DNA from: an uncultured Lactobacillus sp. | Lineage (GTDB): Bacteria; Bacillota; Bacilli; Lactobacillales; Lactobacillaceae | Direction of reading: 5' to 3' | NCBI RefSeq assembly: GCF_947367125.1 | Contig: NZ_CANBCQ010000004.1 | Span: 25,422-89,421, forward strand | DNA: 64,000 nt | Shown: in pieces, positions 48,856 through 59,093 of the stretch | How the letters are laid out: the number at the start of each line of letters is the position of its first letter | Numbering within the stretch: the stretch's first letter is position 1 | The notes under the pieces: generated by a model | Seen by the model: the letters and a program-made list of their open reading frames with translations, nothing else | Told to the model about the DNA's origin: nothing | Databases searched by the model: none | Made by a program: the position numbers and the translations under genes

Positions 48856-50217
48856 TTAGCCTTTCTTGAAAAATTGTTGATAAATAATTCTTACTGCTTC
48901 GTCTGCTTTTTCTTTTTTTGTTCCGATCATCATTGAGATTTGGGATGCACCTTGGTTGATCATGCGTGGTGAGATATCATGATCACCTAAGGAATCTAAA
49001 ATTTGGCGACTAACAACATGATACTTTTTCATTCCTTCGCCAACGACCATGATGATGGCATAATCGTCAATCCATTCGAGCTGATCTGGATTAATTATTG
49101 CTTGAATTTCATTACAAATTTGGTCAATTAACTGATCATTTAGAAAATCATTGTTGAAAATAATTGTAATGTCATCGATACCAGAAGGCATATGTTCGTA
49201 TGGAACATTGTGCTTGTACAAAATTTGAAGGATTCGCAAAGTAAAGCCAGCTTCTTTGTTTAACAAATATTTATGCAAATAAAGAGCTGAAAAGTGTTTT
49301 TGACTGGTTACGCCAGTAATAATATTATCTGGCACAAAGTCTTTATCTGGGACGATGATAGTACCAGGTTGATCAGGCTCATGGGTATTTTTGACATTAA
49401 TAGGAATTTGACCTTGAATGGCTGGAATCAAAGCTTCATCGTGGAAAACGGAGAAGCCAGCATAAGATAATTCTCGCATCTCGCGATAAGTCATTTTCTT
49501 AATGGATTGCGGATTATTTACGATATGTGGATTGGCTGCAAAAATTCCGTTGACGTCAGTAAAGTTTTCATACATATCAGCATGAAAACCACGTGCTAAA
49601 ATTGCTCCAGTAATATCAGATCCACCTCGTGAAAATGTAGCAATATTACCTGATGGCGTGATACCGAAAAATCCAGGAAAAATAATGTGTTCATCTGGTG
49701 TGATTTTTACTTGATCAAGATTGAGGTAGCTTTCAGGGTTAACTAAAGCATCGTTAGGCTCACCTGTAACTATGAGACCTGCTTCTGTTGGATCGAGAAA
49801 GCGACCTTTAATACCTTGATGTTGCAATATCATAGCAATTAAGCGCGCGTTAAGACGCTCGCCATGAGCTTTAAAAGCAGCCATTAAGTAGCTGGAATTA
49901 GGATAGTTTCGACTAGGTAAAGCTAAAAGAATCTCCTTGATGATTTTAAGTTCATCGTTAGATACACCAAAGAAATGTCCAATTTCTTGATAACGCATAA
50001 AAATTGTTTGAACGATTTCAGCAGTATTTTCGTTTTTGAGCGTCAGATTAGCATACTTAATTAAAAGATCTGTAATTTTGATGTCATCATCATTTCTTTT
50101 ACCTGGCGCAGAAACTACTACTATGCGTCTTTCAGGATCACTTAAAATAATATTTAATGCTTGTTCTACATTTTGTCCGTTAGCTAAAGAGCTACCACCA
50201 AATTTAACTACTTTCAT
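48856..50217 (-). CDS. lysC: Aspartate kinase (lysine-pathway type)
   Basis: Aspartokinase phosphorylates aspartate as the first step towards DAP, lysine, threonine and methionine. The N-terminal signature KFGGSSLANG, the FSRGGSDITGAILA segment and two C-terminal ACT-like domains are visible in 453 residues. ACT domains usually bind amino acid effectors. The start is ATG at 50217 with AAGGGG about 9 bases upstream on the minus strand. TTGCAA (50316-50311) and TAAAAT (50294-50289), 16 bases apart, form a likely promoter. The leader is only about 65 bases and holds no riboswitch, so lysine control here would be at enzyme level. Name lysC is by context. Confidence 0.9.
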   Translation of the reverse strand: MKVVKFGGSSLANGQNVEQALNIILSDPERRIVVVSAPGKRNDDDIKITDLLIKYANLTLKNENTAEIVQTIFMRYQEIGHFFGVSNDELKIIKEILLALPSRNYPNSSYLMAAFKAHGERLNARLIAMILQHQGIKGRFLDPTEAGLIVTGEPNDALVNPESYLNLDQVKITPDEHIIFPGFFGITPSGNIATFSRGGSDITGAILARGFHADMYENFTDVNGIFAANPHIVNNPQSIKKMTYREMRELSYAGFSVFHDEALIPAIQGQIPINVKNTHEPDQPGTIIVPDKDFVPDNIITGVTSQKHFSALYLHKYLLNKEAGFTLRILQILYKHNVPYEHMPSGIDDITIIFNNDFLNDQLIDQICNEIQAIINPDQLEWIDDYAIIMVVGEGMKKYHVVSRQILDSLGDHDISPRMINQGASQISMMIGTKKEKADEAVRIIYQQFFKKG

Positions 50218-50288
50218 AACATAATCCCCTTGAAGTGAAATTTCATAATTCGTTAACCAGAAAATGGATTTGAACTAAATTAATTTGA

Positions 50289-50316
50289 ATTTTAGCATTA
50301 TTTTTTAATCTTGCAA
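50289..50316 (-). promoter_or_regulatory. Promoter of lysC-dapF
   Basis: Minus strand TTGCAA (50316-50311), 16-base spacer, TAAAAT (50294-50289). The -35 box overlaps a small CAAC/GTTG hairpin. Confidence 0.6.
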
Positions 50317-50386
50317 CAAAAAGTTGAGAATACTGGTCCTGGATAGAAAAGTATATATGGTATAAATTAAAAAATGATAAAAAGTA

Positions 50387-50415
50387 TTGACTAAAATTTA
50401 ATAAGAATGTAGACT
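50387..50415 (+). promoter_or_regulatory. Promoter of the lysine operon
   Basis: TTGACT (50387-50392) and TAGACT (50410-50415) are 17 bases apart, giving a start near 50422, at the 5' edge of the riboswitch. Confidence 0.75.
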
Positions 50416-50421
50416 ACATGT

Positions 50422-50595
50422 AAATCGAAGAGGCGCAATTGACAAGAGTAACAATTATGAGTTCAGCAAAACGAAGACTAATTGTGAAAGGGGAGGTTGC
50501 CGAAGCTTAAACCGAGCTGAAGGGATAAGCTGGGTCGTGATTGAATAAATTACGGACTGTCGCGGACAAAATTCGCGGAGCGCTATCGACCATAA
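50422..50595 (+). promoter_or_regulatory. Lysine riboswitch (L box) upstream of lysA
   Basis: The conserved L-box blocks are all present in order: AGAGGCGC (50430-50437), AAGAGTAAC, AAAGGGGAGGTTGCCGAAGC (about 50488-50507), GGGTCGTGA, ACGGACTGTCGCGGA (about 50552-50566) and GGAGCGCTATCGAC (50577-50590). A terminator follows at 50611-50649. In this class, lysine binding stabilises the terminator form, so high lysine should switch off the lysA-to-asd operon. Confidence 0.96.
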
Positions 50596-50610
50596 GATTA
50601 AGTGAAAACT

Positions 50611-50649
50611 AATCCATTGTTTGTTTAGCGCAGACAATGGATTTTTTTA
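50611..50649 (+). terminator. Riboswitch terminator before lysA
   Basis: AATCCATTGTTTG pairs with CAGACAATGGATT, followed by a run of T. It lies about 35 bases before the lysA start. Confidence 0.92.
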
Positions 50650-50686
50650 TTGGGTGCTTCGCATGCATAAAGACTAGGGGCAATAT

Positions 50687-52003
50687 ATGAATTCACAAAT
50701 TTTAGAAAACCAAATCAATCAAGCAGGACATTTAACTATTGGTGGTGTTGATACAGTTGAATTAGCTAAAAAGTATGGCACACCTCTTGTTGTATACGAT
50801 GTAGAGCAAATTCGTAATCAAATTAGAGCTTTTAAAAAGGTCTTTGAAGAAGAAAACGTAAAATATGCAGTTAGTTATGCTAGCAAAGCTTTTGCTTGTG
50901 TAGCGATGTATCAAATAGCTGCGGCGGAAGGTGCTTATACAGATGTGGTTTCAGCTGGAGAGTTATATACAGCTTTGAAAGCTCATTTTCCAGTAGAGAA
51001 GATTAGTTTTCACGGTAACAATAAATCTAAGTCAGAGCTTGAAATGGCCGTTAAAAATCATATTGGTAAGATTATTATTGATAATTTTCATGAAATTAAG
51101 TTATTAGATCAAGTTTTACGTGAGCAAGATACCAAAATTGATGTCATGTTAAGAATCACACCAGGTATTTCAGCACATACACATGAATATGATCAGACCG
51201 GTCAGGTTGATAGTAAATTCGGCTTTGATTTAGAATCTGGTCAAGCTGATTTAGCCTTAGAACAAGTTTTAGCTAATTCAAGAATGAATATGATCGGGCT
51301 ACATGCTCATATTGGATCACAAATTTTTGAATTAAACGGTTTTGAGATGGCTGCCAAAAAATTAATGGAAGTTGCCGAAAACTGGCGTAGTCAATATGGT
51401 TATACTGCACAAGTAATTAATGTGGGCGGTGGTTTTGGAATTAAATATACTGCGGAAGATAATCCATTAAAACCAGAAGAATTTGTTAGAGCAATTGTTA
51501 AAACTATCAAAAAAGAAGCTAAGAATGCTGCCTTTCCTCTTCCAAAAATTGATATTGAACCTGGACGCTCTATCGTGGGTCCAGCTGGTTATAACTTATA
51601 TACAACAGGTAGTCGTAAGATTGTTCCGGGCCACTGTCCTTATGTGACTGTTGATGGCGGAATGGGTGATAATATTCGTCCAGCTCTATATGATGCAAAA
51701 TATGAAACAGTTTTAGCTACTGATCCACGAGCTGATTTGACAGAGCATGTAAGAATCGCTGGCAAATATTGTGAAAGTGGCGATATCTTAGCTGAAGATC
51801 AAGCACTTCCAGCAACTAAATCAGGCTCACTTTTAGTAATGCTTGATACTGGAGCATACGGATATTCAATGGCTTCAAATTATAACCGTAATGCTCGTCC
51901 AGCTGTTGTTTTTGCAGAAAACGGCAAAGCTCAGCTAGTCATTAAACGAGAAAGTCTAGAAGATTTAGTTCATTTAGATCAACCATATAATAATGAAGAT
52001 TAA
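50687..52003 (+). CDS. lysA: Diaminopimelate decarboxylase
   Basis: LysA decarboxylates meso-DAP to L-lysine with PLP. The PLP lysine sits in YASKAFAC (about residue 66). GGGFGIKY and the C-terminal CESGDILA and GAYGYSMASNYN active-site segments are present. Length 438 is standard. It is the first gene after the riboswitch. It has a GGGGC ribosome site about 8 bases before the ATG. Placing the last pathway enzyme first in the operon is a common lactobacillus layout. Confidence 0.96.
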   Translation: MNSQILENQINQAGHLTIGGVDTVELAKKYGTPLVVYDVEQIRNQIRAFKKVFEEENVKYAVSYASKAFACVAMYQIAAAEGAYTDVVSAGELYTALKAHFPVEKISFHGNNKSKSELEMAVKNHIGKIIIDNFHEIKLLDQVLREQDTKIDVMLRITPGISAHTHEYDQTGQVDSKFGFDLESGQADLALEQVLANSRMNMIGLHAHIGSQIFELNGFEMAAKKLMEVAENWRSQYGYTAQVINVGGGFGIKYTAEDNPLKPEEFVRAIVKTIKKEAKNAAFPLPKIDIEPGRSIVGPAGYNLYTTGSRKIVPGHCPYVTVDGGMGDNIRPALYDAKYETVLATDPRADLTEHVRIAGKYCESGDILAEDQALPATKSGSLLVMLDTGAYGYSMASNYNRNARPAVVFAENGKAQLVIKRESLEDLVHLDQPYNNED

Positions 52004-52022
52004 TTTTTAAAGGGGAAACATT

Positions 52023-52733
52023 ATGACAAAACTAGATGCAAAAAGTATTATCAATTATATTGGCAATGCTCCTAAGAAGACACCAGTTAAGGTCTTTATT
52101 AAGGGACAACTTGACCAAATTGATTTCCCGGAAAAGATCGAAAATTTCACTGAAGCACATTCCGGAGTGATTTTTGGTGATTGGAAAGATGTTGAGCCTT
52201 TTTTGAAAGAAAATCAGGATAAGATTCAAGATTACCGCATTGAAAATAATGCCAGAAATTCGGCTATACCTATGATCGATATGAAGAAATTTGATGCGCG
52301 AATTGAACCGGGTGCTATTATTCGAGATCAAGTAGCTATTGGTAAAAATGCCGTTATCATGATGGGTGCAATTATTAATATCGGTGCTGAAATTGGCGAT
52401 GATACCATGATTGACATGGGGGTTGTTTTAGGTGGACGTGCTATTGTCGGTAAACACTGCCATATTGGAGCAGGGAGTGTGTTAGCCGGCGTAATTGAAC
52501 CAGCTTCTGCTACTCCAGTTAAGATTGATGACAACGTAGTGATGGGTGCTAATGCGGTAGTGATCGAAGGCGTTCACGTTGGTGAAGGTGCTGTGATTGC
52601 TGCAGGTGCTGTAGTAACTCATGATGTAGCACCACATACGATGGTAGCAGGTGTCCCAGCCAAGGTGATTAAAAAGGTCGACGATCAAACCGAAAGCAAG
52701 ACAGGATTAGAAGATAATTTGAGAAAGATTTAG
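52023..52733 (+). CDS. dapD: 2,3,4,5-tetrahydropyridine-2,6-dicarboxylate N-acetyltransferase
   Basis: This is the acetyl-pathway transferase (DapD/DapH/YkuQ type) that acetylates tetrahydrodipicolinate using acetyl-CoA. The 236-residue protein has an N-terminal helical region and a left-handed beta helix of hexapeptide repeats from about residue 95 to 215 ([47 protein letters not shown]). The following gene encodes a matching deacetylase, which separates it from the succinyl route. A GGGG site precedes the ATG. Confidence 0.94.
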   Translation: MTKLDAKSIINYIGNAPKKTPVKVFIKGQLDQIDFPEKIENFTEAHSGVIFGDWKDVEPFLKENQDKIQDYRIENNARNSAIPMIDMKKFDARIEPGAIIRDQVAIGKNAVIMMGAIINIGAEIGDDTMIDMGVVLGGRAIVGKHCHIGAGSVLAGVIEPASATPVKIDDNVVMGANAVVIEGVHVGEGAVIAAGAVVTHDVAPHTMVAGVPAKVIKKVDDQTESKTGLEDNLRKI

Positions 52734-52735
52734 CT

Positions 52736-53890
52736 ATGGCAGTTTTAACTGAAAGCGAGTTAATTCAGATTAGAAGGCATTTGCATGAAATCCCTGAATT
52801 AGCTTTACAAGAAAAAGAGACGCATGATTATTTATTAGAAATAATCAAAGGATTTAATTCAGATTTTTTAACCATAAAAGTACCAGAAGAATTGCCTACC
52901 GCAATTTTGGTATTAATTAAAGGAAGCGATCCGCAGAGAACGATCGGTTATCGCACTGATATCGATGCGTTACCAGTTAAGGAGAAGACAGATTTAACTT
53001 TTTCATCAAAGCATCCAGGAATCATGCATGCTTGCGGTCATGATATTCACATGAGTGTTGCATTAGGATTACTTAGCTATTTCAGCGAAAATCAGCCTAA
53101 AGATAATTTGCTATTCTTTTTCCAGCCAGCTGAGGAAAGTGAAAGTGGCGGTAAGAAAGCATATGAAAGAGGAATTTTTCAGGAACAGTTTAAACCTGAT
53201 GAATTCTATGGCTTGCATGATAATCCTGAGTTGCCTGCTGGAACAATTGGTTGTCGTGAAGGTACGTTATTTGCTGGAACTACTGAAGTCAACATTGATT
53301 TGATTGGCAAAGGCGGTCATGCAGCTTTTCCGCAAAATGCTAATGATACGGTAGTAGCTGCGGCTAGTCTGATTATGCAAATTCAAACGGTAATTTCAAG
53401 AAGCATTGATCCCATTCAAAGTGGAGTTATTACTTTAGGCAAAGTTAGAGCTGGAACTATTAGAAACGTAATTGTAGGACAGACTCGAATTGAAGGAACG
53501 ATTCGGGGATTGACGCAAAAAATGATTTTGCAAATAGATCAACGGTTGCGAGATTTATGTGAGGGTATAGCGCGTAGCTATAATATGAAAGTAAATCTCG
53601 AATTAAATCAGGGTGGTTATTGGCCGGTAGAAAATAATCCAGAGTTAACGAAAAAATTCATTAATTATATGAGGAATAATCCTGAGGTTGATTTTATTGA
53701 GACAAAACCAAAGATGACTGGTGAAGATTTCGGTTTTTTGCTTGCAAAGTTTCCAGGAACTATGTTCTGGTTAGGTGTTGGTGATCCGGATTCACAGTTG
53801 CATTCAGCAACTTTGAATCCAGACGAAAAGAGTATTATGCGCGGAATTAACGCAATTAAGGGATTTTTAATCGATAGAATGGGGAACTAA
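52736..53890 (+). CDS. N-acetyldiaminopimelate deacetylase (M20 family)
   Basis: This is an M20-family amidohydrolase that removes acetyl from N-acetyl-LL-DAP. The metal-site motif [14 protein letters not shown] is at about residue 99, followed by [11 protein letters not shown] with the catalytic glutamate. A dimerisation domain lies in the middle (about 180-290). The C-terminal TGEDFGF segment is also typical. Length 384 is usual. It lies two bases after dapD, in the lysine operon. Related M20 enzymes hydrolyse hippurate or other N-acyl amino acids, but the location makes the DAP role the best call. Confidence 0.92.
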   Translation: MAVLTESELIQIRRHLHEIPELALQEKETHDYLLEIIKGFNSDFLTIKVPEELPTAILVLIKGSDPQRTIGYRTDIDALPVKEKTDLTFSSKHPGIMHACGHDIHMSVALGLLSYFSENQPKDNLLFFFQPAEESESGGKKAYERGIFQEQFKPDEFYGLHDNPELPAGTIGCREGTLFAGTTEVNIDLIGKGGHAAFPQNANDTVVAAASLIMQIQTVISRSIDPIQSGVITLGKVRAGTIRNVIVGQTRIEGTIRGLTQKMILQIDQRLRDLCEGIARSYNMKVNLELNQGGYWPVENNPELTKKFINYMRNNPEVDFIETKPKMTGEDFGFLLAKFPGTMFWLGVGDPDSQLHSATLNPDEKSIMRGINAIKGFLIDRMGN

Positions 53891-53891
53891 T

Positions 53892-54827
53892 ATGGCTACA
53901 TTAATTGATGCAGATTTATTGACGGCAATTTTGACGCCATTTGATGAGAATAAAAAGATTGATTTTGATAGTCTAAAGAAATTAACAAATTATTTGATTG
54001 ATCAAGGTTGTAATGGTTTTGTGATAGGTGGTACGACCGGCGAAACACCAACTTTAACCCATGATGAAAAGATCGAATTGTATAAGCAGTTTGGTCAAAT
54101 CGTTAATGGACGTGCGGTTGTGATTGCCGGCACTGGTAGCAACAACACTGCCGAAACAATTAAATTTACCAATGAAGTAGCAGAAATTGATGGTATTGAT
54201 TACGCCTTAGTTGTTGTACCACCATATAATAAGCCAAATCAACGTAGCATGGTTGCTCACTTTACTGCGGTAAATGACAACGTTAAGATGCCATTCTTAA
54301 TCTATAATATTCCGGGCAGAACTGGCGTAAAGATGGAGAAAGAAACGATTGTCCAATTATCTCAATTAGATAATATTAAGGGAATTAAACAATGTGCATC
54401 CCTTGAAGAAATGGAGTATATCATTGATCATAAAGCAGCAGATTTTCAAGTCTTTACAGGAGAAGATACCCAAGCTTTGACTGCAAGATTGCTTGGAGCA
54501 AATGGGGTTGTTTCTGTAGCTTCTCATATCTATACTAAAGAAATGCGCCGGATGTATGATGCTTTATACGAAGGTAAATATCCTGAAGCAGCCAAAATTC
54601 AACGCTGGTTAACGCCTAGAATGCAAGCACTATTTATGTACCCATCGCCATCACCAGTAAAGGCAGTTTTAAATGCGCAAGGATTTGAAACAGGATACTG
54701 TCGCTTACCTTTGGTCGCCTTGAAAGATGAAGAAAAAGTAACTTTGGCTCAACATTTAGGCTTAGAAGATAAAGCTTTATTGCAAAAATTGCCATTAGAT
54801 TTAGGAAAGGATCTTGAAAATGACTAA
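53892..54827 (+). CDS. dapA: 4-hydroxy-tetrahydrodipicolinate synthase
   Basis: DapA condenses pyruvate with aspartate semialdehyde, the first committed step to DAP. The Schiff-base lysine is in [11 protein letters not shown] (about residue 164). The N-terminal [10 protein letters not shown] loop and the YNIPGRTG motif (tyrosine of the catalytic triad) are intact. Length 311 is slightly longer than the usual 290-300. It starts one base after the deacetylase stop. Confidence 0.96.
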   Translation: MATLIDADLLTAILTPFDENKKIDFDSLKKLTNYLIDQGCNGFVIGGTTGETPTLTHDEKIELYKQFGQIVNGRAVVIAGTGSNNTAETIKFTNEVAEIDGIDYALVVVPPYNKPNQRSMVAHFTAVNDNVKMPFLIYNIPGRTGVKMEKETIVQLSQLDNIKGIKQCASLEEMEYIIDHKAADFQVFTGEDTQALTARLLGANGVVSVASHIYTKEMRRMYDALYEGKYPEAAKIQRWLTPRMQALFMYPSPSPVKAVLNAQGFETGYCRLPLVALKDEEKVTLAQHLGLEDKALLQKLPLDLGKDLEND

Positions 54828-55599
54828 AAAAGTATTAATTGCCGGCTTTACAGGTGCAATGGGGCAAAAAGCCGTGAACTTAGTTAACAATATGTCAGGC
54901 TTTGAAGTGGTTGCAGGGCTTTCTCCAATTGCAGAAGATAATCGAGCTCAATATCATTTACCTGCTGATGCTCAAATTTTTAAGAGTTTAACGGAAATTC
55001 CTGATAATTTGGCAGATTTTTGGATAGACTTTACTACACCTAAAGCAGTATACGAAAATGTAAAATTTGCATTGCAACATCACATTAGACCAATAGTTGG
55101 TACTACTGGTATGAGTGATGAGCAAGAAGCAGAATTAATCGAACTTTCTAAAAAAGAAAAAATAGGTGGTTTGATTGCTCCTAATTTTGGAATGTCTGCA
55201 GTTTTATTAATGAAATTTGCCAAAGAAGCTGCCAAGTACTTCCCAGATGTTGAAATTATTGAAATGCACCATGCAGACAAGAAAGATGCTCCATCAGGTA
55301 CGGCACTTGCTACAGCTAAGATGATTACAGAAAATCGTCCTGAACATCAAACCGCACCAGATGAAGTAGAAATCTTGAGAAATGTTCGCGGTGGTGATTA
55401 TCAAGGAATCAAGATTCACTCAGTTCGTCTGCCGGGCTATATTGCACATGAGCAAGTATTATTTGGGGGACCGGGTGAAGCGCTGACTATTCGTCAAGAT
55501 TCATTTGATCGTGGCTCATTTATGAGCGGAGTTAAGGTAGCTTTAGAAAAAGTTGATCAGTTAAATGAATTAGTAATCGGGTTAGAAAATATCCTTTAA
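54820..55599 (+). CDS. dapB: 4-hydroxy-tetrahydrodipicolinate reductase
   Basis: DapB reduces the DapA product to tetrahydrodipicolinate with NAD(P)H. The Rossmann motif [11 protein letters not shown] is at about residues 9-19, and the substrate-binding [15 protein letters not shown] segment is near residue 150. The ATG at 54820 lies inside dapA (8-base overlap), with AGGAAAGG about 9 bases upstream; the track's TTG at 54814 is too close to that site. Length 259. Confidence 0.96.
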   Translation: MTKKVLIAGFTGAMGQKAVNLVNNMSGFEVVAGLSPIAEDNRAQYHLPADAQIFKSLTEIPDNLADFWIDFTTPKAVYENVKFALQHHIRPIVGTTGMSDEQEAELIELSKKEKIGGLIAPNFGMSAVLLMKFAKEAAKYFPDVEIIEMHHADKKDAPSGTALATAKMITENRPEHQTAPDEVEILRNVRGGDYQGIKIHSVRLPGYIAHEQVLFGGPGEALTIRQDSFDRGSFMSGVKVALEKVDQLNELVIGLENIL

Positions 55600-55617
55600 A
55601 CATAAGGAGGGAAGCTT

Positions 55618-56793
55618 ATGCCGGAATTAGCTAAAGATTTAGGTTTTAGCCAAAAAGTACAAAATGTCAAAGCTTCTGGAATTAGAATCTTTGATAATAA
55701 GGTTTCAAACATTCCAGGAATTATCAAATTAACTTTAGGCGAACCTGATCTGAATACGCCTGAACATGTTAAAAGTGCCGCAATTAAAAGTATTCAAAAT
55801 AATGATTCTCATTATGCTCCTCAAAAAGGAAAATTAGAATTACGCCAAGCGATTAGTAACTATTTAAATAAAACTATCGGCGTAAAATACGATCCAGAAA
55901 CAGAAATTGTAGTAACAGTTGGTGCTACGGAAGCAATTAATGCTGCACTTTTTGCTATCGCTAATCCTGGTGATAAGGTAGCTATTCCAACGCCAGTCTT
56001 TTCATTATATTGGCCAGTTGCTACCTTAGCCGACGCCAGTTATGTATTAATAAATACTACTGAAGATGATTTTAAGTTAACACCGCAAAAATTGACAGAA
56101 ACTATTAAAGAAAATTCGACAATTAAAGCAGTGATTTTGAATTACCCAACTAACCCAACTGGCGTGGAATATACGGAAGATGAAATTAAAGCTTTAGCTA
56201 AAGTGGTTGAGGAAAATCATTTGTACGTTATTACTGATGAAATCTATAGCACTTTGACTTATGGTGTTGAGCATCATTCTATTGCAAGTTTGATTCCAGA
56301 GCGAGCAATTTATATTTCTGGTCTTTCCAAGTCTCATGCGATGACAGGGTATCGTTTGGGCTATATTGCAGGACCTGCTAAAATCATGGATCAAATCGGT
56401 AAGGTGCACGGCTTAATGGTGACGACGACCACTGATTCATCGCAAGCTGCAGCTATTGAAGCTTTAGAAAATGGATTAAATGATCCAGTTGAATACCGTA
56501 AGATTTACCAAAAGCGCAGAGATTTTGTTTTAGAAAAATTAAATGAGATGGGGATGCAAGCAGTAAAGCCTGAGGGAGCCTTCTATATTTTTACGAAGAT
56601 TCCATCTCAGTATGGTAAAGATGATATGCAATTTGCATTAGATTTAGCCTTTAAAGCTAAAGTTGGCGTGACTCCCGGCAGTGCCTTTGGTCCTGGTGGG
56701 AAAGGCTATGTAAGATTGTCATATGCATCTAGTGATGACAATTTGCGAGAAGCAATGAAGAGAATGAATGATTTTTTACAAGGGGTTGAATAA
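55618..56793 (+). CDS. patA: Aminotransferase class I/II (probable N-acetyl-LL-DAP aminotransferase, PatA)
   Basis: This is a PLP-dependent fold-type I aminotransferase of 391 residues. The PLP lysine is in [16 protein letters not shown] (about residue 239). NYPTNPTG and [11 protein letters not shown] are typical of the AspC-like class. Within this operon it fills the aminotransferase step of the acetylated DAP route (N-acetyl-2-amino-6-oxopimelate to N-acetyl-LL-DAP), as Bacillus PatA does. A strong AAGGAGG precedes the ATG. A general aspartate/aromatic aminotransferase role is possible in addition. Confidence 0.9.
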   Translation: MPELAKDLGFSQKVQNVKASGIRIFDNKVSNIPGIIKLTLGEPDLNTPEHVKSAAIKSIQNNDSHYAPQKGKLELRQAISNYLNKTIGVKYDPETEIVVTVGATEAINAALFAIANPGDKVAIPTPVFSLYWPVATLADASYVLINTTEDDFKLTPQKLTETIKENSTIKAVILNYPTNPTGVEYTEDEIKALAKVVEENHLYVITDEIYSTLTYGVEHHSIASLIPERAIYISGLSKSHAMTGYRLGYIAGPAKIMDQIGKVHGLMVTTTTDSSQAAAIEALENGLNDPVEYRKIYQKRRDFVLEKLNEMGMQAVKPEGAFYIFTKIPSQYGKDDMQFALDLAFKAKVGVTPGSAFGPGGKGYVRLSYASSDDNLREAMKRMNDFLQGVE

Positions 56794-56794
56794 A

Positions 56795-57853
56795 ATGGTT
56801 AAAGAATATAATGTTGCAATTTTAGGAGCTACAGGTGCTGTTGGTAGAAGAATGATTGATCAATTGGCTAAGTCAACTATTCCAGTAAAAAGCGTCAAGT
56901 TATTGGCTTCATCACGTTCAGCTGGCACTGTATTAAAGTTTAAAGATCAAGACTTGGTAGTTGAAGAAACTACGCCGGAATCCTTTGATGGCGTTGATTT
57001 AGTTCTTTCATCAGCTGGTGGCGCAGTATCAAAGAAATTTTTACCAGAAGCTGTTAAGCGCGGGGCAGTTTGTGTAGACAATACTAGTGCTTTCAGAATG
57101 GAACCTGATGTTCCACTAGTTGTGCCAGAAGTAAATTCAGAAGCATTGAAAAAGCACCATGGTATTATTGCTAATCCTAATTGCTCAACGATTCAAATGG
57201 TAATGGCCCTTGAGCCAATTAGAAGAAAGTTTGGCTTAAAGCAAATTATTGTTTCAACTTATCAAGCTGCTTCTGGTGCTGGTCAAGCAGCAATTGAAGA
57301 ACTCAAAAAAGAAAGCCAAGATTTTCTTGATGGTAAAGATATGCAAACCAATGCGAATATTTTACCGACAAAAGGTGATAAAAAGCATTATCCACTGGCA
57401 TTTAATCTTCTGCCACAAATTGATGTCTTAGAAGATAGCGGCTATTCTCATGAAGAATGGAAGATGATTCATGAAACCAAGAAGATCATGTTGGATGATA
57501 TGAATGCTAAGGACATTAAAGTAACGGCAACTTGTGTCAGAGTCCCTGTGACAATTTCTCATGGTGAAAGTGTCTACTTTACTGTTGAAGATGAAAGTGC
57601 CACAGCACAAGATATTATGGATGCAGTAGCTGCCTTTCCTGGGGTTGTGCTTGAAGACGATATTAAGAATCAAGTTTACCCACAGCCAATTAACGCAACT
57701 GGCAAGCGGGAAACCTTTGTTGGAAGAATTCGTCCAGACTATGAAAATCCAGGTGCCTTTAATATGTGGATCGTAGCCGACAATTTATTAAAGGGAGCTG
57801 CTTGGAACACAGTTGAAAATGCGGAATACTTGGTTAAGATGAATTTAATTTAA
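56795..57853 (+). CDS. asd: Aspartate-semialdehyde dehydrogenase
   Basis: Asd reduces aspartyl phosphate to aspartate semialdehyde with NADPH. The NADP motif [13 protein letters not shown] is at about residue 9, and the catalytic cysteine lies in [12 protein letters not shown] (about 128). Length 352 is usual. The ORF track starts 27 bases early, inside the aminotransferase gene. The ATG at 56795 follows AGGGG by about 9 bases and gives the right N-terminus. It is the last gene of the operon before a terminator. Confidence 0.95.
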   Translation: MVKEYNVAILGATGAVGRRMIDQLAKSTIPVKSVKLLASSRSAGTVLKFKDQDLVVEETTPESFDGVDLVLSSAGGAVSKKFLPEAVKRGAVCVDNTSAFRMEPDVPLVVPEVNSEALKKHHGIIANPNCSTIQMVMALEPIRRKFGLKQIIVSTYQAASGAGQAAIEELKKESQDFLDGKDMQTNANILPTKGDKKHYPLAFNLLPQIDVLEDSGYSHEEWKMIHETKKIMLDDMNAKDIKVTATCVRVPVTISHGESVYFTVEDESATAQDIMDAVAAFPGVVLEDDIKNQVYPQPINATGKRETFVGRIRPDYENPGAFNMWIVADNLLKGAAWNTVENAEYLVKMNLI

Positions 57854-57866
57854 AAAAATAAAAATG

Positions 57867-57908
57867 AAAGCGCAATCTATGATTAAAAATGTTTTTGCGC
57901 TTTTTTTC
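57867..57908 (+). terminator. Terminator after asd
   Basis: AAAGCGCAA pairs with TTGCGCTTT around a 19-base loop, followed by a T run. Confidence 0.8.
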
Positions 57909-57948
57909 TTGTGGTAGAATAATCCAGGATTAAAAGGAGATCGAAATA

Positions 57949-59052
57949 TTGAAAACACTAAAAAAGTTTGGGATAGCTTTCATTTTATTTTGTTCATCGT
58001 GTTTAGTGATGTCTAGCCATGCTGTTCAGGCAAAGTCTTATTCGAATCACCAACTGCGTCAATATACGCTAAAATTGATGAAAAAGAATCATTTACGAGG
58101 AAGCATTGAAATTGTCAAAAATGGCCAAGCTCAACGGGTTAGCTTAGGCTATGGCTATTACAGCAAAAAAACAAAAAATGGTAATTCCAAATTGCTTTAT
58201 CCAGTTGGCTCCTTGCAAAAGATGATTACTGCTGCAATGATTACGCAATTGATTTATCAGAAAAAATTTAGTCAAAATACTAAAATTTCTCGTTGGTATC
58301 CTAAGCTTAGATATGCCAAACAAATCACCGTGGGTCAGTTGATGACTCATACTTCAGGAATTAATGTTGGTGGAACTGAAACCAATCACGGAATTAATTT
58401 TTCTGAAAATGGTGCAATAAATTGGATGATTACGCGTGCTAATTCGCAGGCTAATACTGGCCGTGGTCGTTTTAACTATAATAATGCTAATTATGTGTTG
58501 TTAGCAGGAATTATTCGCAAAGTAACCGGCGAATCCTATGCTGCCAACGTGAAAAAGAGGATTATTCGTCCATTAAAGTTAAAGCAAACTTATATTTACC
58601 AGCAAATTCCGCGGTCTAAAACTGATGCAATTTCGTATTTGTATCAGGGTGGCAAAAATTATCGTAATAGTATTTATGCTAATCGAAATGTGGTTTCTCA
58701 ACTGCCTGGTGCAGGAAATTTGTTTTCAGCAGCTAGTGATTATTTTAAAATCCAACGCGGAATGATTAATGGCAAAATTTTAACTAAAAAGCAATTTAAT
58801 TATTTATCTCATCTAAATGCTAAGGTTAATACTTATTCGGGTGGTTTTTATTTGAAGAAAAACCATACTTTAAAGTTGGCTTATGGTAACTTTGGTGATA
58901 CGCATTTTTGTAATTGGATGCAATTGACGACTGATAATCAAAATGGGATTGTCATGTTTATTAATCAAACTTATGGTGGCAAAAATCGTCTTAAGTCCGT
59001 GGGTTATGATATTTTAAAGCATATTAAGGCTGATACTTTTATTAAAAGATAA
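57949..59052 (+). CDS. Secreted serine hydrolase of the beta-lactamase/class C PBP-like family
   Basis: This is a 367-residue protein with a clear signal peptide (residues 1-28, ending VQAKS). The beta-lactamase family fold shows an SLQK nucleophile motif (about residue 87), a Tyr-x-Asn site in FNYNNANYVL (about 184), and a GQLMTHTSG segment in between. Such proteins are usually D,D-peptidase or esterase-like surface enzymes. There is no lipobox or LPXTG anchor, so it may be released. The TTG start is chosen because AAAGGAG lies about 9 bases upstream. It has its own transcription unit, between two terminators. Confidence 0.86.
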   Translation: MKTLKKFGIAFILFCSSCLVMSSHAVQAKSYSNHQLRQYTLKLMKKNHLRGSIEIVKNGQAQRVSLGYGYYSKKTKNGNSKLLYPVGSLQKMITAAMITQLIYQKKFSQNTKISRWYPKLRYAKQITVGQLMTHTSGINVGGTETNHGINFSENGAINWMITRANSQANTGRGRFNYNNANYVLLAGIIRKVTGESYAANVKKRIIRPLKLKQTYIYQQIPRSKTDAISYLYQGGKNYRNSIYANRNVVSQLPGAGNLFSAASDYFKIQRGMINGKILTKKQFNYLSHLNAKVNTYSGGFYLKKNHTLKLAYGNFGDTHFCNWMQLTTDNQNGIVMFINQTYGGKNRLKSVGYDILKHIKADTFIKR

Positions 59053-59055
59053 GCA

Positions 59056-59093
59056 AAAAGCTTGCTAACGAGTTGAAGTTAGCAAGCTTTTTT
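59056..59093. terminator. Bidirectional terminator after the serine hydrolase
   Basis: AAAAGCTTGCTAAC pairs with GTTAGCAAGCTTTT around GAGTTGAA; T runs on both strands. It overlaps the stop codon of the convergent gene. Confidence 0.9.
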
